Assembly: GCA_030386875.1 (NCBI GenBank)
Contig: CM059578.1
Coordinates: forward strand, 25,715,009 to 25,779,008
Length of the DNA: 64,000 bases
From: Morinoia aosen
Taxonomy: Eukaryota > Arthropoda > Malacostraca > Amphipoda > Talitridae
Reading direction: 5' to 3'
This document shows, one piece after another, positions 13,776-23,773 of the stretch. The notes beneath the pieces were generated by a model. The model saw only the letters and a list, made by a program, of their open reading frames with translations. It was not told the origin of the DNA and did no database searches. Each line of letters starts with the position of its first letter. Within the stretch, counting starts at the first letter, position 1. The position numbers and the translations under genes are program-made.

Positions 13776-16264
13776 TTCTAATTTACGTCTATTTTTATTT
13801 AATGTTACTGATGATAACGAACGTACTGGACTGAAACGTTGAGCAGAATTTCATTACAGTGATTTCCTGCATTATGAACTCTAATTCTAGCATAGCTTAA
13901 AGAATTGACTTACAAATGTTTGTTTTAAATGTAGAAAACCAGAAAAGTTTTCGACTAGAATTGCAAATTAAGCGCCAATATTCAATATTCAGCAGTAACT
14001 TTTACTGACTCGCTCATCGGGTTATCGTCATTTCCCAATAAAGGCGCTGGTACTGTCATTGTCATTAGCCGGGGAAACCTGATATCTGAAGAGTTTCTCT
14101 ATCACAGTCAAATCGTTAAATCTCAAATTTTTCAGTTGCAACGCCATCGTTTTTTTAACATCATCGTAACTATATACTTACAGTGCTTTTAGCCACAGAC
14201 TTCTGCGTTATATTTCTACTTTTGAGCAACATTATAGCCTTTGCAATAGAATGATGTAATTATGTCTCTATAAGGTAGAATGAAGTCTGCTGAAATGCAG
14301 TGCAGCTCTCCTAACCAGAGTCCATTAGCCGCATTATATGCTAAGCGTCGTCCTGTTACCTCAAAGACGGATTCTGATCCCGAGAAACGGTGCCACGGAC
14401 CATCAAACGACGGCGGCTAAAACTCAAGGCATCTTGGTTCATAATCCGCTCTGCATATTCGCAACTTTGCAGAAGCGACGTGGAATCCTTTGCTCATTTG
14501 ATCCCGGCGTGCCTTCAATAAAAATAGGACGAAAACTGTGCCAGAAATCCAAGAATTTTGGCTTAAAAGATCTCGTGGCGAGTCAAAAATGAGTCCTTCC
14601 TTTGGCTTCAATCGACGAGAGACGGTTTTTGTTCTCTGTTCCCGCTTTGATGTGAAATTCAAATCGCACGCTTGGGCGAATAAACCGCAAAATATTGACT
14701 TTTCCAGTCGCGCTGATGAGGTCTTATTTCTTTACGGTAAACTCAGCCATAAAAGTGCTTAATCGTTTTTTCTAGCTCGCTACCATGGCTGTGATACTCT
14801 GGCTATTGCTAGTAATGATGATCAAACTGCGTTAATGCAACATCACTCTTTTCATTGCTGTTCTTTCATTTTATTACTTAGTGAATGAATTTTGTTTTAC
14901 ATATGTTTCGAAAATTGGCCTCCATTGGATCGTTGTCTTTGGTATCTCACAGCCCGTAAGGCGAGATCATTTTGATCTTTTTATTCTACGTTTCATATTG
15001 CAGTCTTGGTGTGAAATACAAAGCAATGTATCTGTTCTGTGAAAAATACAACAAAATGAGTTACTTTGTTGCTAAAGTGAGTTTCAAGAAGGTTGCCTTC
15101 TCGGCAGTTGTGACTCAAAAGTTTTAAATTTTTCTAGCAGATCGCCGAACTTTATAATCTGGAGTATTTTTCAAGAAGTCATATACTTTGCAGCATTAGC
15201 AAAAGTTCTCACAACAACAGATGCTAACTCTCGCCGTTACATAAATGTGATTCATAAGTATTTCTGGTGCATTTTATGAATGGTTATAATTTAGAGTTAA
15301 CGGAAAAAATGTTTTATCCACCTTGTTTAGTTTTGCTTCATCAAGATGTTATTTATAACTAACGAGATGGGAATAACCTGTTGTTACATCAGGACAATTT
15401 TCTAAAGGATTATTGCAGTTTTTAATGCATAAAAAATATGCCGTTGAGTTTAAAGATGATCCCTCTTTAAAAAGGCAGCGTGTCCCAATTCTGACCTTTT
15501 TTTCGATTTCGGATTCATCTTGAGGTAAATCAAAACCATTGATTTAGTACTTCATCAGGAGCTAGCAATTTTTTTCTCGTTCTGCCACAAATTCGAGAAT
15601 TAAATTCAATTGATTACAGAGACACATTTTATGCCACAACGATTGGCATAAACAGTAAGAAAAACGCCACAATACTTTTTGTAACTGATTTTCAAATAAG
15701 TCATCAAAATTTTATTCATAAGAGAGGGGAATAGATTTAACAACTGGAGTTTCCAGGCATCAATTAAACTTCATACAACTGGGAGACTGATATAATTTTT
15801 TCAGCGAAGTTATCTTCACACACTAAAGCAAACATTTCATCAAAGCAAAGGGAGAGATTAGCGAACGGCATATAAATTCAAAGCTTTTCAAAAAATACTC
15901 TTGGTAGCGGATTTTTTACCAGCACAAAATTTGTGCTGCAAGTCTTTATGCTAACTCAACTTCCGAATTAAGTCATCATGTCCATTGAAAACAGCATCTC
16001 GAGGAACAAAGTCTTGAACGAAAGAGCAAAAAAGTACTGATGCTCGCATTTCTTCGTTTAATTAAAGCTAGAAAAGAAGCGTAGCTCAAAAAATCGCTTA
16101 AATTAAGTTACATTTTTGGGATCCAAAGTTACCCGGCTAAGCAGACAGCGTGAGAGCCAAGGAGGGGCGAAGCAACGAGGCCGCTTTGAAGATAAAAGCT
16201 CGTAATAAAGTGCATCGTTTTTTGAGCGAGTAACTTAACTTATCCCTCTGGAAGTATTCTTCAG
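13776..16264. other. Unique sequence, no supported gene
   Basis: Mainly AT-rich. A less AT-rich patch at about 14290-14780 carries overlapping open frames on both strands (14338-14592 +, 14417-14662 -, 14538-14762 +), none with recognisable motifs. The end of the interval, with its run of pyrimidines, forms the putative 3' splice site of the next feature. Confidence 0.45.
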
Positions 16265-16443
16265 GTTCCCCTCGGGACTACCTCGGGCACGGCCACGGGT
16301 GCCAATCTTTCTACGCTATTGACATCGAGAGCGCCGATATCGGACCTATGACGGCGGATGAAGAGAGCGCTGTCGCCCCTCTCGCTGACGGAGATGGAAA
16401 CGTCGAAGCGGATTTGCGAGAGAGTATCGCTCGCTTTATTTAG
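16265..16443 (+). CDS. Candidate terminal coding exon of an unrecognised gene
   Basis: A pyrimidine-containing tract ending in ttcttcag (16257-16264) looks like a 3' splice site. Read from the codon starting at 16267, the frame stays open for 58 codons to a TAG at 16441-16443. The peptide is acidic, with motifs such as GHGHGCQSFYAID, IESADIG and LADGDGNVEADLRES, and ends in ARFI. Most third positions are G or C although the surroundings are AT-rich, which is typical of a conserved exon in such a genome. An in-frame stop lies just upstream of the proposed acceptor, so the frame only makes sense as a spliced exon with one base of its first codon supplied by an upstream exon. I do not recognise the protein and see no partner exon in the window. 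A longer minus-strand open frame (16261-16485) overlaps it and is the main alternative. Confidence 0.35.
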
Positions 16444-19400
16444 TGTACAACCAAAGTGATGGAGGATGAGCGATGCTTCGCTCACTTTAAAATCTTATCA
16501 CTGCTGTCACTCGCGCCTTCTAGGACTTGGCACCACTTGCGAATCGGTGAAATTGCCTCTTGAAAAGAGGACTAACTTTGATGTTGAAATTGCTCAACGG
16601 AAAATGCAACTCAATCAGAGAATTTAAGATCTTACTGTGAATGAATTTGTCCATCTGTATTCATTTTTAAGAGCTTCACATTTTTTAAATTGCGACGGAA
16701 TGTGGTGTTTATTGCCGTTTTTTCCCCTCCGATAAACCTATGAAAATCTGGGTTACTTTACTGTACATGATTTGATTCACAATACATTAATCGTGTCGGT
16801 TCCACGACCTTGGGATAAAACTCGTCTTGGACTACCTTTGATCCTTGGAGTAGAACAAATCCGGGTTCATATCAAGGAATAACTCTCGTAAAAACCCTTA
16901 GTTAGCAGAGAAATAACAACTGTGTCTGGAGAAAATGGGAAAATTTATATCAAAAAGTATTACAGCCGAGCTCAAATCAATCTTTTGGCGTGAAGTGTTC
17001 CCACAGCATTTGGTGTGGGTGTTATTACCGCGCTCTGCTGCGATCAAAGTCAAATAAATTGAAATACAATGACCACTTTTTGAGTTAATAACTGCACAAA
17101 TTGTGCGTACTTGTTTAAGGACGTAAATAACACCCTTTCCAAATGAGGGAAGCAATTTAATAGTCTTAAAGCCAAAGCCAAGGCTTGATACTAAATTTCA
17201 TCACTAATAGATATTAATGGCATTCTTTTATCTTAAACTCTTTCGAGCACATAGTGTTACAAATTCTGATTAACTGATCCTATATCAGCTGATGATATTA
17301 TTCTATATTCAACATGTATTTCACAGCTATAGTCACATTGGATATTAACAGATGTCATGGCAAGATTTATAGATATCTTTAGCATGGTGACTCGAGTGAG
17401 GCTTAAATAAGAGCCTCTCACAGAGATAAAGACTTGCATTCGCTGTAGTCACCGTCACAAATCATGCTCTAACCAGCCATCATGTTGCTTTCGTTCGGAC
17501 TATCACTCACTTTTGCACTGGTGTGGAGAGAGCGAATGCTGACTGAAACTGTTGATCGTCCTGCAAAATCCCTCGAAAGTCTTTACCATCGTTGCTGGAA
17601 AAGAACGAAAGAGGAAGCCAGCAAAAGCAGTGCATCTTTAAAATTGCAGCTATTCCGCGAGCCAAATACGCTGCACAAAAAGATATAAAAAAGCCGTTGC
17701 GCGATACATTGTCAGGCCTCAGGCAATAGTGATCGAGTATGAGCGATGAACGGAGGAGCTTGCCATAAAAAAACGCTTAAATCACTCTTTTTGCGAAGAA
17801 TGGAACGCAAAAAGTTGAAAGCGCTTACCACAGTTTTGGAAAATCTTGCAGTTATAGGCGGTGTTTTGCAAGGCATAGTTAAAGTGAAGCACGAAAACTG
17901 GCGAAATGTTTGGCCTTGATGCTCGAACTGGGAATTGAGAGCTGAACAAGCGAAGGGATCGGGGATACAGTCGTTCCCTCGGATTGTGTAGGTTGGATGT
18001 AGTATCATTTTGCTCGCATGCAAGCCAGAAAAAAACACGAGAATACGACTGTGTACAAGCAGAGTATTTTTTTCATATGATAGTGAGTCTGTATTGTATA
18101 AAATATACCTGCAGGTGGGAGGCAAATTTTGAAGCTCGTCGTGTTTTTTCTTAATCAGTAGTGATTTTGAGATAAAAAGTTATATGGAGGTTTCCTGATT
18201 TTAAGTAAAATGGAGAGAACTAAAAATACCGTGTTAAACATATACTCGAATCAAAAATTGCAAGTAAAACAACAATAATGGAAGCCATCAATATTACGAG
18301 TTCGAGTGCAAATCCTTTTGAAATTTCCTGTTTCTGCACAATAATTTCGTAAAAATTTTTGAACCAGGATATAAATCAGCAAATTATGTCGCACGACACC
18401 TTTTTTACGGGAAGACTTTTTGCGCGAAGTAAATTATCAATGAAGGTGGTAGAAAACTATCACTATTGCGTTAAAAATATTTTTAATTAGCACGTTTCGA
18501 ACTCCGAGCTCATTCTCAACGAGTGACCTGGAATAGCTAAGTATAAAATAAAATCTTTCTTTTCGATCCAACCACTGAAAATAAAGTAAGAATGAAATCA
18601 ATAAAATAAGACAAAATTGCCGATGAAGATTAGGAAACAAAGTTAACCAAAGTGAAATAAACAAATATACAATTCAACGACGTACTTTTTTCACAGGTGT
18701 GCCTCTCTGCATATCGCTTTTAAGTATTTTTTAGTTTTTAGTGTAGCTTATATCTTGCATCATTTTTATCAGTATATCACGCAGTTCTAAAGTCATTTGT
18801 GCGCTAGACGCTCATTCAGTCAGTGTTGCAACTCTTTTATTCTTTCCTTTAGTTTTAATAAACGTCTCGCGGAATGTCTCTCTGGAGAAACATTGCGTTC
18901 ATTTTTATTTTCAACAAGTTTTGCTTCTTTATATAAGTTATTATGCGATATTACAAAAAAGAATTAACCTACGTATGACTCATGTTCTATTCACGAAATT
19001 CTTATCCAGATGGGTACATGTGACTGACACCGTGCACCTACGTTGATCATGTTTGAATGGAGATTTTCTATTTTATAAGACTAGACCTGCCAATTTTATT
19101 CGCTGAGTTATATCGTTAGCTGATGCCAGATGCAAGAAAATTGCACTTTAAAGAGATCTACAAATTACTGATTTCTATTTTTCCCAGGTTAAAAAACCCT
19201 CTAAATGGGCTTGGAGTATCTTGGATCTACTAGTTGGAGTCTTGACGCTTCACGATTTAGATAGTGACGAAGATGGAGACAACGCTAACAAGCTGTGAAA
19301 AAACGTTAGTGAACTGGAATAGACGATGAGCAATAAAATTCAACACTAACGACAACAAATCACACAAAATGGATATAAGCTTCTACATACCTAAATTGGC

Positions 19401-19640
19401 CATCTATGCCTGGAAAACTATTCGACAAAACTTTTTCTCCGCGAAGGGTTTGAAACAGAACTAAATACAATAATACATTTACTTTTACCTCCGATGTCAG
19501 CCTCATCAAATAACTTAAAAGCGACTATAGTCAACGTTGCTTCTCGCTCTACTGATTAACTACGTAGCCATTAGACACAGCTGAGCTGTGTTTGAGGATT
19601 TTTTATCCGCAGATAATCGCCGCCATGACTGGATTAAAGC
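16444..19640. other. Unique sequence, no supported gene
   Basis: Several short open frames occur, the longest 17712-18125 on the minus strand (137 codons), but none has recognisable domains or convincing splice boundaries. A short perfect inverted repeat (acacagct, 1-base spacer, agctgtgt) lies at about 19574-19592, just before the repeat-rich segment. Confidence 0.5.
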
Positions 19641-19684
19641 AGCCGACAATTAGCTGACAGCACCGGCACTGCGCAGCCATTGCA

Positions 19685-19775
19685 CAAAAATGTTCATTTT
19701 GCTGCAGTTGCAGTCCGCGGTGCCTATTTTTGTTCGACGAGGTGAAGTTTTGCGCAGTCGTACGACAGTCTCGGC
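19685..19775. repeat. Dispersed ~90-bp core element (copy B)
   Basis: It is related to copies A (11945-12035) and C (32125-32210). The blocks atgttcattttgctgcag and gttttgcgcagtcgtacg align with the corresponding blocks of the others at roughly 75-80 percent by eye. As in copy A, a minisatellite lies shortly to its right. Confidence 0.55.
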
Positions 19776-19819
19776 TGCCATTAGAGATGCTTGGTCAGCC
19801 TTCTTCTTGTTGGTAAATG

Positions 19820-20132
19820 TCACTGCGCTGGACATCACTACGCTGAACATCACTGCGCTGAACATCACTGCGCTGAACATCACTACGCTGAACATCACTG
19901 CGCTGAACATCACTACGCTGAACATCACTGCGCTGAACATCACTGCGCTGAACATCACTGCGTGGAACATCACTGCGCTGAACATCACTGCGCTGAACAT
20001 CACTTCGCTGAACATCACTGCGCTGAACATCACTACGCTGAACATCACTGCGCTGAACATCACTACGCTGAACATCACTGCGCTGAACATCACTGCGCTG
20101 AACATCACTGCGCTGAACATCACTGCGCTGAA
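19820..20132. repeat. 15-bp minisatellite, about 21 units
   Basis: The unit is gaacatcactgcgct, repeated head to tail with single-base variants (tacgct, ttcgct, gtggaa). Because 15 is divisible by three, every reading frame without a stop in one unit stays open throughout. This yields long plus frames (repeating NITAL and CAEHH) and a minus frame (repeating FSAVM). None of these has a plausible start, splice context or recognisable flank, so I annotate the array as non-coding. Low divergence between units indicates recent expansion or ongoing homogenisation. Confidence 0.92.
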
Positions 20133-20169
20133 TATCAATCGAAGATGTGCAGCTTTACTGCGATAACTT

Positions 20170-20700
20170 ACGCAGATACTGACAGTGTTTTTCAACCGGG
20201 ATTTAAATTAAAGCTTGTTTATTCGTGGATATATGATAAAACCAACAGGAATTACTTTCTACAAAATAATGATTTTATATAACTGAGGCAGAATATTACC
20301 TAAATTGATATGCTATCAGTTTGATAAAAAATCAGTGATTTGAATGTAATTCAGATACATGCATTTTTGGAGTATATTTAGAGTTTTTTAGATTTGTGCC
20401 CACCAGCCCATTTATTCTCAATTTAATTAATTTTATGATCCCGGAAATTTTATGGTCACGCATTCATGATTATTGTCAAACAGATTTACTCCTGATTCTA
20501 TCAATATTATTTTCCAGGCTGGCATCGATTCATCATTTCATATGTCCATGTAATGTATCATCGTCCTATTACCAGTCAGTTCATTATTTGTTAAGCAATA
20601 TCGGACCATCCTTCTCCCAATATATGATCAAATTTGTCCTCTGAAGCAATACTTTTTATTTCTGTACCTACGTCCAATGAGCTATTTTCAACTATTAATT
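20170..20700. other. AT-rich, no gene seen
   Basis: There is an open frame at 20396-20644 (+), but it has no recognisable features and sits in AT-rich sequence. No repeat seen. Confidence 0.5.
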
Positions 20701-20815
20701 CATCCTTCTACCCATGTATTAATCCATTCAAATATTAATCCGTCAATCCAGTCATCTATTCCTGTCTCCATCCATCCAGCCATCCATTAATCCATCTATC
20801 CACGCATCCAGCTAG
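20700..20815. repeat. Degenerate (ATCC)n microsatellite
   Basis: Repeated atcc and catc words with interruptions, densest around 20745-20810 (ccatccatccagccatcc). Confidence 0.8.
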
Positions 20816-20935
20816 AGTCACGACGGACGCACCTCCGTGAAGCAAAGTTGGCACTTGGCAGAGATTCAAGACGTTTGGTCGATACTTCAGGCCGATGTGG
20901 GCCTCTCTTTGCCCTATAAACTTCGTTAGGAATCT

Positions 20936-21202
20936 GTGAGTGCGGTGGGCCTTATGTCAGTGCAGAACTTCTCGCGCCTACGAATCTGTGTGTGCTGGAC
21001 CCTATGTCAGTGCAGAACTTCTCGTGCCTACGAATCTGTGTGTGCTGGACCCTATGTCAGTGCAGAACTTCTCGTGCCTACGAATCTGCGTGTGCTGGAT
21101 TCTATGCCAGTGCAGAGCTTCATGTGCCTACAAATCTGTGTGTTTTGGACCCTATGTCAGTGCAGAACTTCTCGCGCCTACGAATCTGTGTGTGCTGGAT
21201 TC
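20936..21202. repeat. 50-bp satellite array, left block
   Basis: Five-plus units of exactly 50 bp (tgtcagtgcag begins at 20955, 21005 and 21055, and later units keep the register), each with tgtcagtgcagaacttctcg and cgaatctgtgtgtgctgg. The sequence is clearly homologous to the 52-bp satellite at 23774-25832, differing mainly in the tgtgtgtgctgg segment (tgtgagcgtgttgg in the 52-bp form). The array ends abruptly at 21202 in the middle of a unit, where the inserted element begins. Overlapping open frames in all three plus frames arise from the repeat period and are not genes. Confidence 0.92.
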
Positions 21203-22071
21203 TGTCACGAGAAATAACCCCTTCACCTCCTTGTTAACAATTCATTAACAAAAAGATCAGGTTCTCGGAATAGAGGAATGGCACACCTCCAGGCTATATA
21301 CACAACACAAATTAAATGAATTATAATCGGCAATTACAGTACATATACCAAAAATAAAGGTACTCACCGGGGATCGCTGACCCACTTACGCAGCGCATTT
21401 TCTGGGCGCCCTCCTTGGTGTTACGATTGATCGCTTCTAATATGGTGGGGCATGATACACAGGATGAACTATGCTTAACATTTATAATTTCCAGTTATAC
21501 GTCATACAAACATTAATGAGCGCACACACAATGAATGGTGTTAGGAATAATGCTAATTAAGTAATGAAATCAAATAGCATACGTCAAATGACTTACATCA
21601 CATAATTACACAGAAACATTGGCTGGCCAGCCTTTAACCGCAGATTGCTTATGCATCCAAACATAACACAAATAATGCCTACAATGTCTCAGCGCCCCCA
21701 GCAGCCCAGTAGGCGAAGGTTACTTCAACCACAAAGTTCGTCCGCGACTCGCTTCAGTTCAAAGGCCTATCCTATGCACTGTTCAGAAAATGTCTAGTGA
21801 GGACGTTATCTTGCTCATTACGTTTCAGCATGCTCACACGTTGATTCCCTTCATTCGAGCTGATCAATCCTCAGATGTATGACTGAATAACCGTCCCGCC
21901 TGTCAAAGATAAAAATTTAACTTGTTACTAAAAATTTAACTTGTTACTTTTTAAGCGCATCAATGACTGAATGACAATGAATTATCGCAATATTTTTCAA
22001 TCTCAACACTATCTTTACTCTTTCTTTTTTTTTTTTTAGAAATGCATGTCTTACCCTCCCTTCTAGTGTGG

Positions 22072-22904
22072 CATCTCCATGATCCATCAAATGACTCCCA
22101 CGGTTTGTTATGTTTGATAAATTTCCCCTTAGTGAACGTGGTACCGGGAACACGTAAAATTCCCTCTCTGCAAGTGAAACGAGAATGCATTAATTTCTGG
22201 ATTACATTATAGCGTCAACTTTAGTGTAATTTTCAATATATGCAATAATCACTTTTTATTATATCTTTGAGCACGTTTGTTACCGCGAACACACCCGAGT
22301 TTTATCTTTATACTTCGCGTCGCGGCGTCAACTGTCGAACTGCCCTCCTGTTCATCACGATGTCTATCGTATATTTTGAGGGTTGTGCCCTTCCTCCTGT
22401 CCGACCAATCTGGTCTTTCTACTCGTGGACAGTGCCCGCCTACTCTTCCCTGGTTATATGTTGGTTTCACTCTTTCCCACGCCCAGGCTCCTTCGAAGCC
22501 GTTACTCCGTTCACCCTCGCAGCTCAAGGGTCGCGATTTATGTGCGTTGAGAAAGCGACTTTGTTTGCGAATGGGTAGGCATTTTTCGATCGTCTCAAGT
22601 TTCCCAAGGGCTCGCCCTAATGAAAGATTTGCCAAAGTCCCCTCCCGAAACAACACACAATGTAAACAGCCGTCGTTCGAGCCATTAACTCTTATCGCTC
22701 CCCCTTAAACACACAGGCATAAAAGAAAACATACATGTTTAAGCGACATAAAAACATTCATGTTGAAGCGACCCCTCTGTGCCGCTGGGATTTACTGAGA
22801 CATTTCAACACACAACTTTTTACGTAAGCACAAAATTTGTTAGATTACACACAATTACAAGAATTTTCATTTTTAATTCGCAAAATTTGATCATTCTGAA
22901 CAGA
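22072..22904. repeat. First copy of an 833-bp tandem duplication
   Basis: It runs from catctccatgatccatcaa to ttctgaacaga and matches 22925-23757 at a constant offset of 853 bp. I count about six substitutions and no indels, roughly 99.3 percent identity. Twenty bases (22905-22924) carrying most of the element's inverted terminus separate the copies. The duplication is therefore young. Confidence 0.95.
22177..22690 (-). other. Duplicated minus-strand open frame with a possible intron, identity unknown
   Basis: Within the first 833-bp copy a minus-strand frame is open from about 22690 to a stop near 22249. It has no ATG near its start; the first start-like codon is a GTG at 22656. Near its end, gttcgcg|gtaac (donor about 22283) and ttcacttgcag (acceptor about 22177) could remove a short intron of roughly 107 bp. 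Joining them keeps a frame open into 22176-21944, ending in a lysine-rich tail. The frame is also open in the second copy (23102-23509), with two amino-acid changes. I recognise no domain. It could be a transcribed leader or LTR region, a degenerate element gene, or chance openness of a GC-richer block. Confidence 0.25.
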
Positions 22905-22924
22905 GAAGGGGCGATTTCTCGTGA

Positions 22925-23757
22925 CATCTCCATGATCCATCAAATGACTCCCACGGTTTGTTATGCTTGATAAATTTCCCCTTAGTGAACGTGGTACCGG
23001 GAACACGTAAAATTCCCTCTCTGCAAGTGAAACGAGAATGCATTAATTTCTGGATTACATTATAGCGTCAACTTTAGTGTAATTTTCAATATATGCAATA
23101 ATCACTTTTCATTATATCTTTGAGCACGTTTGTTACCGCGAACACACCCGAGTTTTATCTTTATACTTCGCGTCGCGGCGTCAACTGTCGAACTGCCCTC
23201 CTGTTCATCACGATGTCTATCGTATATTTTGAGGGTTGTGCCCTTCCTCCTGTCCGACCAATCTGGTCCTTCTACTCGTGGACAGTGCCCGCCTACTCTT
23301 CCCTGGTTATATGTTGGTTTCACTCTTTCCCACGCCCAGGCTCCTTCGAAGCCGTTACTCCGTTCACCCTCGCAGCTCAAGGGTCGCGATTTATGTGCGT
23401 TGAGAAAACGACTTTGTTTGCGAATGGGTAGGCATTTTTCGATCGTCTCAAGTTTCCCAAGGGCTCGCCCTAATGAAAGATTTGCCAAAGTCCCCTCCCG
23501 AAACAACACACAATGTAAACAGCCGTCGTTCGAGCCACTAACTCTTATCGCTCCCCCTTAAACACACAGGCATAAAAGAAAACATACATGTTTAAGCGAC
23601 ATAAAAACATTCATGTTGAAGCGACCCCTCTGTGCCGCTGGGATTTACTGAGACATTTCAACACACAACTTTTTACGTAAGCACAAAATTTGTTACATTA
23701 CACACAATTACAAGAATTTTCATTTTTAATTCGCAAAATTTGATCATTCTGAACAGA
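22925..23757. repeat. Second copy of the 833-bp tandem duplication
   Basis: It is nearly identical to 22072-22904 (substitutions near the positions corresponding to 22118, 22258, 22419, 22555, 22679 and 22845). Its right edge joins a shortened inverted terminus and then the 52-bp satellite. Confidence 0.95.
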
Positions 23758-23773
23758 TTCTCGACAATTATTC

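Larger units (their letters stand above)
21203..23766. mobile_element. Insertion inside the satellite with inverted termini, LTR-like or TIR element
   Basis: The left end (21203-21224) starts tgtcacgagaaataacccc. Its inverted form, matching 20 of 22 positions, lies at 22905-22926. A shortened version (ttctcgaca) lies at 23758-23766, right where the satellite resumes. The left satellite unit is cut after attc (21199-21202) and the right block resumes with attc at 23770-23773, as a 4-bp target duplication would give, apart from three extra bases. The TG...CA ends and 4-bp duplication recall an LTR (a solo LTR or a degenerate element), but no retroviral-type protein domain is visible. A DNA transposon with inverted repeats is the alternative. 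The right part is tandemly duplicated (see 22072-22904 and 22925-23757). Confidence 0.6.

Noticed and set aside
17712..18125. A 137-codon minus-strand frame as a gene
   Set aside because: There is no recognisable domain, splice context or codon signal. A frame of this length is not rare in 64 kb.
19650..20282. Three long open frames (158, 163 and 181 codons) across the 15-bp array
   Set aside because: They exist because 15 is a multiple of three. They overlap on both strands and have no recognisable non-repeat domain.
20936..21248. Three overlapping plus-strand frames encoding Cys-rich repeats
   Set aside because: A 50-bp unit cycles through all three frames, so the same sequence appears in each frame. 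This is a satellite artefact.
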